A DNA stretch of 64,000 nt from the NCBI GenBank assembly GCA_963843275.1, contig CAWJJM010000011.1, forward strand, positions 1 to 64,000, read 5' to 3'. Positions 46,101-53,168 of the stretch are shown piece after piece; position 1 is the stretch's first letter; the number at the start of each line of letters is the position of its first letter. A program made the position numbers and the translations under genes. A model generated the notes under the pieces. That model ran no database searches, was not told the DNA's origin, and saw only the letters and a program-made list of their open reading frames with translations. The DNA comes from CAWJJM01 sp963843275. GTDB lineage: Bacteria; Acidobacteriota; Thermoanaerobaculia; Multivoradales; JBCCEF01.

Positions 46101-46507
46101 CCGACGTCCAGACGGTGGTGGACCGCGCCACCGCCGCCAGCGACGAGGCCGAGCGCACCGGCGGCGAGGACGCCGATTCGGAGGCGCTGGCCGCCGACGG
46201 CAAGGCGCTGCTCGAGGGGATCGACGCGGCGGAGCGCCGGCTCTGGGTGCCGCCCGACACCGAAGGCATCCCGCCGGAGACCGACGCCTGGTCGAAGGTG
46301 CGCCGCGCCTCCTGGTTCCTCGCCTCCTCGTGGGACGCGCCGACGCCGGCGCAGCAGCGCTACCTGGAGATCGCCGAGGCGGCGGTCCGCGACGCCCTCG
46401 ACGCCACCAACCGCTTCGACGCGGAGCGCGTGGCGCCGTTCCGCGAGCGGGTGCGGCAGCGGTCGATCGGACTGCTCGCCGACGAAGAGCCGCTGGCGAT
46501 GCCCTGA
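43124..46507 (+). CDS. Large exported BNR/VPS10-like repeat protein (sortilin-like beta-propeller)
   Basis: A 1127-residue protein with a signal peptide (MRPTRPLLAALALLALPALA). ATG 43124 has GGAGGTTCCG upstream. At least nine Asp-box (BNR) motifs of the S-x-D-G-G-x-T-W type are spread over residues about 65-700 (SLDGGATW, THDGGATW, SRDGGAHW, STDGGRTW, SDDGGATW, SRDHGASW, SRDRGDTW, SRDGGEHW, SDDGGAHW), predicting one or two large beta-propellers as in VPS10/sortilin and sialidase-like proteins. A charged, alanine-rich low-complexity stretch (about 790-880) leads to a beta-sandwich and a helical C-terminus. No sialidase catalytic set could be confirmed. Such proteins are common in Acidobacteriota and Bacteroidota and are annotated as glycosyl-hydrolase-like without proof. 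The stop overlaps the phosphatase gene start by one base. Confidence 0.85.
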   Translation: MRPTRPLLAALALLALPALAAPAAGIDPDLLAGLAARSLGPATMSGRIAAIDAAPGDPARVWVGSASGGLWRSEDGALTFEPVFDDQPVASIGAVTVAPSSPDVVWVGTGEGNPRNSVSVGDGVYRSLDGGATWTHLGLDESERIPRIVVARDDPDTAWVCALGKAWGDSPERGVFSTHDGGATWTKVLYVDAGTGCADLVADPADPGTLYAAMWDYRRWPWFFRSGGPGSGLFVSRDGGAHWRRLTPEDGLPEGDLGRIGLAVAPSRPGTVYALVEAQDNAFYRSTDGGRTWTKRSSDLKAGSRPFYFANLEVDPADPDRVYSQWSMMSVSDDGGATWRVLVPYRGVHPDHHALWIDPADPRHLLDGNDGGVYESRDHGASWRFVADLPLAQYYHVRVDAATPYHVYGGLQDNGSWKGPAEVWENGGLRNYHWQEVGFGDGFDTAPIPGDPERGYSMSQEGHLMRWDLTTGERKIIRPAPAPGGRELRFNWNAALALDPFDPDTVYLGSQFVHRSRDRGDTWEVISPDLTSDNPDWQHQDESGGMTVDASGAENYTTLVALAPSPVERGVLWAGSDDGRLHVSRDGGEHWERLDPRVHGVPAGSWIPHIEASPHDAATAFVVFDNHRRSDPAPYVVRTDDFGRTWKSLATPALRGYALVIRQDPVDPDLLFLGTELGLWLSDDGGAHWLRWTHGIPTVAVRDLAIQAAESDLVVATHGRGLFVIDDISPLRHLAAATLAEPLHLFPFADAQQFRVAQTGSSRFPGQGEFRGENEPYGALVTFSLAGDDLPWADDERERARKEETRRSERERRAGERAALAAEEGGGLAARAAAGLPPPQPSAAPATAAQAAEEKPAAAAAGGEKKPGEEGPKAVVEVRDAAGERIRRFEVPVHRGVNRAVWDLRRDRFAEPATEDEDEGFGDSGGPSVLPGDYTVTVRFGDAEAQGPVRVLADPRFTIPDADRRAKRDAVLRAGALQEALTGAVERLRRTRTDVQTVVDRATAASDEAERTGGEDADSEALAADGKALLEGIDAAERRLWVPPDTEGIPPETDAWSKVRRASWFLASSWDAPTPAQQRYLEIAEAAVRDALDATNRFDAERVAPFRERVRQRSIGLLADEEPLAMP

Positions 46508-47025
46508 TGCCGGAGGGGCCGCGGCCGCCGCGCGTGCTGTTCGTCTGCCTCGGCAACATCTGCCGCTCGCCGACCGGGGCCGCGGCGCTGGCCGCCCATC
46601 TCGCCGCCCGCGGCCTCACCGGGCGCATCGAGATCGACTCCGCCGGCACCGGTGCCGACCACGTCGGCGAGCCGCCCGACGAGCGCATGCGGCACGCCGC
46701 CGCGCGCCGCGGCGTACGGCTCGAGGGGGGCGCGCGGCAGGTCGAGGCGGAGGACTTCCGGCGCTTCGACCTGATCGTGGCCATGGACCGTCACAACCTC
46801 GCCGACCTCGCGGCCCTCGCCCCCGCCGGCGGCCGCCGCGCCGAGCTGCGCCTGTTCTCGGACTTCCTGCCCCCCGGCGCGCCCCGCGACGTGCCGGACC
46901 CCTACTTCGGCGGCGCGGCCGGCTTCGAACGGGTGCTCGACATGGTGCAGGCGGGCAGCGCCGCGCTGGCCGCCCACCTGCTCGGCGACGCGGCTGCCGG
47001 CGGTTCCCTCGCGCCGAGCCGGTGA
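46507..47025 (+). CDS. Low-molecular-weight protein tyrosine phosphatase family
   Basis: A 172-residue cytoplasmic phosphatase with the complete LMW-PTP signature: the P-loop VCLGNICRSP (nucleophile Cys14, Arg20), IDSAGTGADHVGEPPDERM, FDLIVAMDRHNL, and the general-acid loop DVPDPYFGG. The ATG overlaps the previous stop and its own stop overlaps the GTG of a fructosamine-kinase-like gene. In bacteria this gene pair is known: enzymes of this family can act as ribulosamine-5-phosphatases alongside ribulosamine 3-kinases in repair of glycated proteins. I therefore favour a protein-deglycation role, although ordinary protein tyrosine dephosphorylation remains possible. Confidence 0.9.
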   Translation: MPEGPRPPRVLFVCLGNICRSPTGAAALAAHLAARGLTGRIEIDSAGTGADHVGEPPDERMRHAAARRGVRLEGGARQVEAEDFRRFDLIVAMDRHNLADLAALAPAGGRRAELRLFSDFLPPGAPRDVPDPYFGGAAGFERVLDMVQAGSAALAAHLLGDAAAGGSLAPSR

Positions 47026-47918
47026 GCGGCCTGCCGCCGGAGGTCGGGCGCGCCGTCGAGGCGGCGCTCGCCGCCCGCGGCGACGCGGCGCGGGTGGTCG
47101 CCGCGCCGGCCGTCGGCGGCGGCTCGATCCACGACACCCGCCGGCTGCGTCTCGACGACGGCCGGGACCTCGTCGTCAAGATCCAGGCGGGCGGCCCGGA
47201 CGACCTCTTCGTCCGCGAGGCCGAGGGGCTCGCCGCCCTGGCGGCGCCCGGGGTGCTGCGGGTCCCCCGCGACCCCCTGCCCGGCCGTGCCGGCGGCACC
47301 GTCTTCCTGCTCATGGAGGCGATCCCGGAGGGGCGCCCGGGGCGCGGGTTCTTCGCCGACTTCGGCCGCCGTTTCGCCGAGCTGCACCGCGCCACCCGGG
47401 GCGAGCGCTACGGTTTCGCCCACGACAACTACCTCGGCGGGACGCCGCAGCCCAACGCCTGGAGCGCGAGCTGGGCCGAGCTCTTCCGCGACCGCCGCCT
47501 CGGGCACCAGCTCCGCCTGGCGCGCGCGGCGGGGCGCACCGACGCCGCGACGGACCGGCTGGGAGAGCGCCTCCTCGATCGCCTCGACCGCCTCCTCGAC
47601 GTCCCCGGCGAGCCGGCGTGCCTGCTCCACGGCGACCTGTGGGGCGGCAACTTTATGGTCGACGAGGACGGGCGGCCGGTGCTGATCGACCCCGCCGTCT
47701 ACCACGGCCACCGCGAGGCGGATCTGGCGATGACCCACCTGTTCGGCGGCTTTCCACCCGACTTCCACGCGGCCTACGAGGAGACCTGGCCGCTGCCCCC
47801 GGGCGCCGCCGAGCGCCGCGACCTCTACCAGCTCTACCACCTGCTCAACCACCTCAACCTGTTCGGCGCCTCCTACCTGCCGCGCTGCCGGGAGATCCTG
47901 CGGCGCTACGCCGCCTGA
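47022..47918 (+). CDS. Fructosamine/ribulosamine 3-kinase family protein
   Basis: A 298-residue kinase of the FN3K/YniA family (APH-like fold). GTG 47022 overlaps the phosphatase stop (GTGA). Seen: the N-terminal GGGSIHDTRRLRL nucleotide loop, DLVVKIQ with the ATP-binding lysine, FREAEGLAAL-like region (VREAEGLAALAAPGVL), FAELHRAT, YGFAHDNYLGGTPQPN (family hallmark), catalytic LLHGDLWGGNFMV and the metal-binding VLIDPAVYHGHREADLAM. Such enzymes phosphorylate ketoamine adducts on proteins, destabilising them so the lysine is released. Pairing with the LMW phosphatase supports a deglycation operon. An intrinsic terminator follows at 48050. Confidence 0.92.
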   Translation: MSGLPPEVGRAVEAALAARGDAARVVAAPAVGGGSIHDTRRLRLDDGRDLVVKIQAGGPDDLFVREAEGLAALAAPGVLRVPRDPLPGRAGGTVFLLMEAIPEGRPGRGFFADFGRRFAELHRATRGERYGFAHDNYLGGTPQPNAWSASWAELFRDRRLGHQLRLARAAGRTDAATDRLGERLLDRLDRLLDVPGEPACLLHGDLWGGNFMVDEDGRPVLIDPAVYHGHREADLAMTHLFGGFPPDFHAAYEETWPLPPGAAERRDLYQLYHLLNHLNLFGASYLPRCREILRRYAA

Positions 47919-48049
47919 GCGGTCGCCGCCGGACGTTCCGAACCGCGCCGCGGCCCGGAGGGATAAACGAACCGCGGGACCTCTCCGTACAAAGGGGTGA
48001 GAGCCGAGGAACGAGACCGACTCAAGCCTCCTCTCTCCCTCCTCCTCAA

Positions 48050-48081
48050 CGCCCCGCGGCCCTCGCCGCGGGGCGATTTTT
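48050..48081 (+). terminator. Intrinsic terminator of the phosphatase/kinase operon
   Basis: CGCCCCGCGG (48050-48059), 6-base loop, CCGCGGGGCG (48066-48075), then ATTTTTC. The 130 bases between the kinase stop and this stem contain pyrimidine-rich sequence and no gene that I can support. Confidence 0.88.
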
Positions 48082-48123
48082 CTGCCCGCGGAGCCGCGGC
48101 TCTTCTGCCCGCGGAGCCGCGGC
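48080..48123. repeat. Two 21-bp direct repeats, each with a CCGCGG-type hairpin
   Basis: TTCTGCCCGCGGAGCCGCGG plus C occurs at 48080-48100 and 48103-48123 (23-bp period). Each unit can fold on itself (CCGCGG-AG-CCGCGG). They lie just downstream of the leftward operon and may block read-through from it. Confidence 0.75.
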
Positions 48124-48126
48124 CGG

Positions 48127-48795
48127 TCACGGCCGGCGGGGGCGCGGTCGGAAGGGGCGCCGGGCGGGCCCGGCGCCGGGGCCCGGCCGGTCCGGGTCCG
48201 CGGCCCGCAGTCGGCCGAGGAAGCGCAGGTAGAGGCGGAGCTGCTCGCCGTCGAGCAGCTCCCGGGTGTCGAGGATGGTGTCCACCGTCGCCCGTTCGCT
48301 CGCGGCGTAGATCGCCGCCAGCCGGTCCACCAGGGCGCCGACCCGGGCGCGGTCGGGAGCGGCCGCGGTCAGCTCGTCCTGGAGCTCCCGGGTCAACTGC
48401 CGACGTTCCCGGCGCTGCGCCGCGACCTGGAGGAAGAAGCGCCGTTGGATCGCCAGGAAGCGCTGGCGGCTCTCCCCCGCGAGCCCGAGCTCGTCCGCCA
48501 GGCGGCCCAGCGGCGGCCCCGGCGGGCGCTCCGGCGCGGCCTCGCGCGGCGGCGGGGGCCCCGTCTCCGGGCGTCCGGCGGGCGGCGGCGCGACGGGCCC
48601 GGCGGGGCTCCCCGGGGGCGGACCCGGCACCACGATCTCGCCCGCCAGCTCGCGGCCCGGCCCCGGCAGGGTGGGGGTCCCGCCGGCCGGCGCCTCCGGC
48701 GCCGGGGCGCGGCGCCCGGCGAGCACGGCGGCGAGCATCCCCGCGTTGACCCCGACCGACAGCAGCAGGGCCAGCGGCAGCCACCAACGCCTCAC
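48127..48795 (-). CDS. Membrane-anchored periplasmic sensor, CnrX/Spy-like (metal/envelope-stress type)
   Basis: A 222-residue protein from GTG 48795 (GGGGGAG five bases upstream); a longer start at 48843 would overlap the previous gene. One membrane helix (about 4-27, WLPLALLLSVGVNAGMLAAV) is followed by a Pro/Gly-rich linker and a helical hairpin (about 105-200) with the pattern of the Spy/CpxP/CnrX group (FLAIQRRFFLQVAAQRRERR, ELQDELTAAAPDRARVGALV, ILDTRELLDGEQLRLYLRFL). In CnrYXH systems such a protein senses metal and controls an anti-sigma factor. Here it follows anti-sigma-like and ECF genes, so a similar role is likely. No His/Met cluster suggests a specific metal. A proline/arginine-rich tail ends the protein. 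Confidence 0.75.
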   Translation of the reverse strand: MRRWWLPLALLLSVGVNAGMLAAVLAGRRAPAPEAPAGGTPTLPGPGRELAGEIVVPGPPPGSPAGPVAPPPAGRPETGPPPPREAAPERPPGPPLGRLADELGLAGESRQRFLAIQRRFFLQVAAQRRERRQLTRELQDELTAAAPDRARVGALVDRLAAIYAASERATVDTILDTRELLDGEQLRLYLRFLGRLRAADPDRPGPGAGPARRPFRPRPRRP

Positions 48796-48817
48796 GGCCG
48801 CTCCCCCCGGAGCGCGC

Positions 48818-49366
48818 TCACGAGGCGTCTCCGTCGGCCGCATCCGGGGCCTCCGTCGCGGTCGCGCTCAATGCGGCCACGTAGCTCTCGGCGAAGTCGG
48901 CCGCCGGCGCCAGCAGCGTCTCGATCCCGTCGCCGTCGTCGGCGGCGGCGACGTCCCCGACGTCCGCGGCGCCCGGACCGCCCGGGGAACCGGTGGCCGC
49001 CTGCACCCCGCCGGAGCCGGCACCCGGCCCGGCCACCGCCGCGGCCGGCGGGGGGGCGGCGGTGGGCGCGGGCGCGGCGGCTCCCGGTGCGCCGGCCGGA
49101 ACCACCGTCCCCAGCCCGGCGCCCACCACCAGGCCGAGGACCAGGGCGGCGGCCGAGGCCAGGGCGGCCGGCACCCGCCCCAGGCGCACGGTCAGCGGGC
49201 CGCGTCCGACCTCGTCGCGGACCCGCGCCATCACCCGGTCGGCGAACCCGAAGGGCAGCGGATGGGTCGGGGGCGGCTCGAGCTCGCCCCACAGCTCCCG
49301 GTGGGCCGCCGCAGCCTCCGGAGGCCCCGCTCCCGCGCGCGGCCCCGTGTCCCGATCGTGCGTCAT
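48818..49366 (-). CDS. Single-pass membrane protein, probable anti-sigma factor
   Basis: A 182-residue protein starting at ATG 49366 (GGGAGGAGACCGGG upstream), overlapping the ECF sigma stop by four bases. The N-terminal cytoplasmic part contains WGELEPPPTHPLPFGFADRV, a short motif seen in small anti-sigma proteins upstream of the membrane helix (about 68-90, ALASAAALVLGLVVGAGLGT). An Ala/Pro/Gly-rich periplasmic linker and an acidic C-terminus follow. There is no zinc anti-sigma motif. Position between the ECF sigma and the CnrX/Spy-like sensor matches the CnrY place in CnrYXH-type operons. The function is inferred from this context. Confidence 0.7.
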   Translation of the reverse strand: MTHDRDTGPRAGAGPPEAAAAHRELWGELEPPPTHPLPFGFADRVMARVRDEVGRGPLTVRLGRVPAALASAAALVLGLVVGAGLGTVVPAGAPGAAAPAPTAAPPPAAAVAGPGAGSGGVQAATGSPGGPGAADVGDVAAADDGDGIETLLAPAADFAESYVAALSATATEAPDAADGDAS

Positions 49367-50028
49367 CCCGGTCTCCTCCCTTCTGGAACACCCGGCGCCC
49401 CGGCTTCCTTCGCCCCCAGGGCGCGCTCGAGGTTGCGCAGGGCGCGGACCAGCCGGCTCTCGACCGCCCCCACGGTGATCCCCAGCACCTCCGCCGCCTG
49501 GCGCTGCGGCAGGCCTTCGTAGCGGACCAGCACCAGGACCGCCCGCTGGCCCGGCGGCAGGGCCGCCACCGCCGCGCGCACCCGACGCCAGCGCTGGCGC
49601 GCCGCGGCCTGCGCCTCGGGGTCGGCGCCGCCGTCGGCCGGCTCCGGCACCGCCTCGTCCGCGGTGCCGCCGGCGAGGCGCAGGAAGCGGACGATCCGCC
49701 GCCGCCGCAGCCGGTTCAGGCAGTGGTTGACGGCGATGCGGTGGAGCCAGGTCGACACCTGCCCGCGGGGGCGGAAGGTGCCGGCCTTGCGGAACGCCTT
49801 GAGGAACACCTCCTGGGCCGCGTCGCGGGCCGCCTCCGGGTCCCCCAGCAAGCGCTGGCAGAGCCGCACCAGCCGCCCCTGGTGCCGCTCGACGAGCTCG
49901 CGGAAGCACTCGGTGTCGCCGCCCGCGACCCGCGCCAGGACGTCGCGGTCGGGGTCCACGACCGCGGCCGCCGGCGACTCGCCGGCACGCTCGTCGATCC
50001 CGCTCCGCAGATCGGTCGCCGCCACCAC
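49363..50028 (-). CDS. ECF sigma factor (RpoE-like)
   Basis: A 221-residue sigma factor. The start is uncertain: GTG 50028 gives an N-terminal extension of about 30 residues, and an internal GTG nearer VDPDRDVLARV is also possible. Region 2 is clear (GDTECFRELVERHQGRLVRL, DPEAARDAAQEVFLKAFRKA, STWLHRIAVNHCLNRLRRRR) and region 4 follows (LPPGQRAVLVLVRYEGLPQR, QAAEVLGITVGAVESRLVRA). A short acidic linker joins them. It is the second gene of a leftward operon after the pseudokinase receptor (57-base gap) and overlaps the anti-sigma gene. It would direct RNA polymerase to an envelope-stress regulon and probably to its own operon. Confidence 0.93.
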   Translation of the reverse strand: MVAATDLRSGIDERAGESPAAAVVDPDRDVLARVAGGDTECFRELVERHQGRLVRLCQRLLGDPEAARDAAQEVFLKAFRKAGTFRPRGQVSTWLHRIAVNHCLNRLRRRRIVRFLRLAGGTADEAVPEPADGGADPEAQAAARQRWRRVRAAVAALPPGQRAVLVLVRYEGLPQRQAAEVLGITVGAVESRLVRALRNLERALGAKEAGAPGVPEGRRPG

Positions 50029-50084
50029 ACCCGCTGCAACCCGCCGCGCGGCGGAACCCTGCGCTCCGGGCCGTCGTCGCGGCC

Positions 50085-52508
50085 TCAGACCTCGATCTCC
50101 CGGAGCGCTGCCAGCAGCTCCTCGCCGTCGGCGTAGCGCTCCTCCGGCCCGGTCTCGAGGCAGCGCGCCAGCACGGCCGACAGGGCGGAGACCTCCGCGG
50201 CCGTCGCCTCTGCGCCGGCCCGGTCCGACGCCAGCCGGGCGAGCACGGCGCCGGCCGCGTAGACGTCGGAGCGCGCGTCGCCGAAGCCCCCGGAGCGCTG
50301 CTCGGGGGCCAGACAGTCGCCACCCGCCGCCGCGGACGGAGCCGGGCCGGCCACCAGACCGACGCCGAGGTCGGTCACCCGCAGGCGACCGCCGGGCTCG
50401 ACGAGCAGGTTCTCCGGTTTGATCCGGGCGTGCACCAGGCCGGCGCCGTGGACCGCGGCCAGCGCGGCGGCGAGTTGGCGGGCCAGCGCCAGCAGGGCGG
50501 GCGGCGGCAGCGCGCCGAGGGCCGCCGCGTCGACCCCGTCCACCCACTCGCGGGCGAGGAACACGGCGTCGTCGAGCGGTGCGGCATCGTGGCACGACGC
50601 CAGGGCGGGATGGCGCAGCCGCTGCACGCGCTCGAGCGCGGCGTCGAGACCGAGCACCCCCTCGCGCCGGGCGTCGGCGGCGATCCACTTCAGGGCCAGC
50701 TCGCCGGCGGCGGCGTCGCGGACCCGGGCCAGGCTGACGCCGCCGGCCGCGGCGGAGCGCTCGAGCACCTCGTAGCGACCGGCGACGGACTCGCCGGGGC
50801 GCGGCCGCTCGGCACCGGCCACCTCGCCGGCGACGGCGCCCGCCGCGGCGGCCCCGATCACGTACAGGGCCTGGGGCGAGAGCAGGCCGCGCTGCTCCAC
50901 CGCCTCCACGCCGCGCTCGGCCAGACGGCCGGCCACCTCGCGGTGGACCGTCCGGGCCAGCGCCAGGTCCCCGGAGGCGGTCTCCCGCAGCAGGCTGTCG
51001 GCGAGCGCCACCGCCGGACCGATCAGCACCGCCTCCTCCGCGGTCGCGGCCACGGTCCCGCTCGCCACCGCCAGCGCCGGCGGGTCGGCCGCGTCGAAGG
51101 CGCTCTCCGCGGGCGCCATCGCGGCGAGCGCCGCGGCGCCGGCGACCACCGCCCGCCAGGCCGCGTCCTCCCCGGCGAAGGTGGCGTAGAGCCGGTGCCC
51201 GGCGCCGGCGCTCAGCCGGCCTCCCAGGGTCGCGGTCGCCCGCCGCACGCGCACCACGTCGCGCTCCCGGCGCTCGACCGCCTCGCGGGCATCGTCCAGC
51301 GGGGTGAAGCGGCGCAGCTCGACCGCCAGCACGGCCACCTTGCGCTCGCGGGCGGTCGCGGCTCCGGGCCGGCGGCCGGCCGGTGCGGCCGCCGCGGCCA
51401 GCGAGCGCTCCCCCTCGAGGTACCGGAAGAGCCGGTCGAGCGCCGCCGCCAGCGGCGCCAGGGCGCCGTGGCGGGTCGGATCGAGGCGGCGGGTGAAGGC
51501 CTCGCGCGGGGCGGCGTCGACCAGGTCGGTCAAGCGGCGGACCGGCGCCGCCGCCCGCCGCGCCACGAGCCAGCCGATCAGCGTCGCCACGAGCAGCGCC
51601 GCCAGCGCCGCGCCCGTGGTGGCCAGGGGCACCGCCCACGCCTCGGCCCCGGGGCGCGGCGCGCTCAGCACCGCGACGGCGACCGCGGCCCCGCCCACCG
51701 GACGCAGCGGAACGAGCAGCACCCGCCGGCGGACCCCGCCGGCCTGCGCCGCCGCCTCGCGGATGGCGCCGGCGCCGAGCGCCGCTCGCAGCGCCCCGTC
51801 GGCGGCCAGGCCGGCCAGCAGCTCGCGGGCGGCCCCCGGCTCGAGGCTGGAGGCCACCAGGCGCGGTCCGTCGCCGCCGGGCAGCGCGAAGGTGACGCCG
51901 GCGCCCGAAGCCCGCGCCAGGTCGAGGGCCAGGACCGCGTCCACGCGGCGGGCCGCGAGCACGTACCCGAGGAGGTCGAACTCCGGCGCGACGCGCACTA
52001 CGGCCGCGTCGTAGAGCTCGTCGCCGGCGGTCCACGGGCCGCGGCCGGTGCCCTCGGCGAGCGCCGCGGCCACCGGGGGTCGGGCGCCGAGCTCGTCGCC
52101 CGGGGCGACGGCGGCGCCCTCGCCGGCGGCCACCACGCGGCCGGCGGGGTCGAGGATCACGGCCAGGTCGTAGCCCAGCGCGTCGCGCCGCTGCGCGACG
52201 ACGTCGGCCGCGGCGGCTGCCGCCTCGCCGGGGACCTCAGCCGCCAGCACCTCGCGCAGGGCGGGCTCGTCGGCCAGGGCCCGCGCCGCGAGCTCCAGAC
52301 CCGCGGCGCGCTCACGCCCGACCGCGGCCAGCGCGGCGTGGCCCCGTTCGAGAGTCGCCGCCGGCGCGCCGCCCGCGCCCGGGGCGCGCCACCACGCCGC
52401 CACCCACGCGGCGCCCGCGGCGGCCACGGCCACCAGGGACGCCACGAGGACGAGGACGAGGGCGAGGCGGCCGCTCTTCAAGTCGGTTTCCTGACCGGAA
52501 TTCTCCAC
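50085..52508 (-). CDS. Transmembrane receptor with degenerate class III cyclase and pseudokinase domains
   Basis: An 807-residue membrane protein (GTG 52508; TACCAT -10 five bases upstream, likely leaderless). A membrane helix (about 15-40), an extracytoplasmic sensor (about 50-295, Cache-like: YDLAVILDPAGRVVAAGEG, LGYVLAARRVDAVLAL), a second helix (about 298-320) and a HAMP-like segment (RRAAAPVRRLTDLVDAAPRE) lead to a class III cyclase-like fold (about 390-570) starting RKVAVLAVELRRFTPL. The metal-binding Asp pair of active cyclases is not recognisable (the first is Glu). The C-terminal third (about 580-805) is a Ser/Thr kinase fold: ELALKWIA lysine, EWVDGVDAAALG hinge, HARIKPEN (693-700) replacing HRDxKPEN, and DLG (713-715). 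Loss of the catalytic Asp (Arg695) and a poor glycine loop mark a pseudokinase. It heads an ECF sigma operon and is probably its signal receptor. Confidence 0.8.
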   Translation of the reverse strand: MENSGQETDLKSGRLALVLVLVASLVAVAAAGAAWVAAWWRAPGAGGAPAATLERGHAALAAVGRERAAGLELAARALADEPALREVLAAEVPGEAAAAAADVVAQRRDALGYDLAVILDPAGRVVAAGEGAAVAPGDELGARPPVAAALAEGTGRGPWTAGDELYDAAVVRVAPEFDLLGYVLAARRVDAVLALDLARASGAGVTFALPGGDGPRLVASSLEPGAARELLAGLAADGALRAALGAGAIREAAAQAGGVRRRVLLVPLRPVGGAAVAVAVLSAPRPGAEAWAVPLATTGAALAALLVATLIGWLVARRAAAPVRRLTDLVDAAPREAFTRRLDPTRHGALAPLAAALDRLFRYLEGERSLAAAAAPAGRRPGAATARERKVAVLAVELRRFTPLDDAREAVERRERDVVRVRRATATLGGRLSAGAGHRLYATFAGEDAAWRAVVAGAAALAAMAPAESAFDAADPPALAVASGTVAATAEEAVLIGPAVALADSLLRETASGDLALARTVHREVAGRLAERGVEAVEQRGLLSPQALYVIGAAAAGAVAGEVAGAERPRPGESVAGRYEVLERSAAAGGVSLARVRDAAAGELALKWIAADARREGVLGLDAALERVQRLRHPALASCHDAAPLDDAVFLAREWVDGVDAAALGALPPPALLALARQLAAALAAVHGAGLVHARIKPENLLVEPGGRLRVTDLGVGLVAGPAPSAAAGGDCLAPEQRSGGFGDARSDVYAAGAVLARLASDRAGAEATAAEVSALSAVLARCLETGPEERYADGEELLAALREIEV

Positions 52509-52551
52509 CGCGGATGGTATCAGCGCCCGCGGCCGACCGTCCGCGCTGGCA

Positions 52552-52557
52552 TAGACT
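52552..52557 (+). promoter_or_regulatory. -10 box (TAGACT) ten bases before the DUF4390 gene
   Basis: TAGACT at 52552-52557 precedes ATG 52568 with no ribosome site, suggesting a leaderless or nearly leaderless mRNA for the DUF4390-NtrY pair. Confidence 0.4.
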
Positions 52558-52567
52558 CACAGGCCGG

Positions 52568-53155
52568 ATGCGACGTTTCCTGTGCCTGGCCGGCCTTGCC
52601 CTGTGCCTCGTCCTGCAAGCCCCCGCGGCCGGTGCGGCGGAGGCCGACGACGGCGCCGACCTCTCCCTGCAGGACCTCCAGGTGCGGGTCGACGGCAACC
52701 TGGCGCGGGTGAGCTTCCACCTCGAGGGCAGCTTCACGCCGCGGCTCCGCGAGCGCCTGGAGAGCGGCCTGCCCACCAGCTTCGTCTACCACCTCGAGCT
52801 GCTCAAGGACCGCAAGCGGTGGTTCGACCGCGGCCTCGACCAGAACAGTCTGCAGGTGGTGGCGATGTACGACGCCGCCACGCGCGGCTACCTGATCAAC
52901 TACAAGCTGGACGGCAAGCTGGTCGAGAGCCGGATGGTGCGCGACATGCCCGACCTCGAGCGGGCGATGACCGAGGTCGACGACCTGCCGGCGTTCGAGC
53001 TCGGCAACCTGCCGCGCGCGTGGCGCCTGCTGGTCCGCGCGCGCGCCGAGGTCGGCGCCAAGACGGTGCTGTTCTTCATCCCGGCACACCTGACCACCGA
53101 CTGGCAGGAATCGAACAAGTTCCGCACGCTCAACGAGCTGCCCGACAGCTCGTAG
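52568..53155 (+). CDS. DUF4390 exported protein
   Basis: A 195-residue protein with signal peptide (MRRFLCLAGLALCLVLQAPA). The mature part matches the DUF4390 family: LQVRVDGNLARVSFHLEGSF, FTPRLRERLESGLPTSFVYH, a KRWFDRGLDQNSLQ segment and the C-terminal WRLLVRARAEVGAKTVLFFI. DUF4390 genes are repeatedly found beside NtrY-type kinases, in Betaproteobacteria and other phyla, and the encoded protein is thought to act in the periplasm, possibly as a sensory accessory. Here it is 13 bases upstream of the NtrY-like kinase, in the same transcript. Its molecular function is unknown. Confidence 0.9.
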   Translation: MRRFLCLAGLALCLVLQAPAAGAAEADDGADLSLQDLQVRVDGNLARVSFHLEGSFTPRLRERLESGLPTSFVYHLELLKDRKRWFDRGLDQNSLQVVAMYDAATRGYLINYKLDGKLVESRMVRDMPDLERAMTEVDDLPAFELGNLPRAWRLLVRARAEVGAKTVLFFIPAHLTTDWQESNKFRTLNELPDSS

Positions 53156-53168
53156 CGGCGCCGCCGCC

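Noticed and set aside
47919..48049. A second small RNA before the terminator at 48050
   Set aside because: No promoter with acceptable hexamers; most likely the 3' untranslated region of the kinase operon.
49363..52035. A continuous 890-codon frame linking the ECF sigma factor to antisense-like sequence upstream
   Set aside because: Only the last roughly 221 codons match sigma regions 2 and 4; the rest is out-of-frame sequence of the pseudokinase receptor gene.
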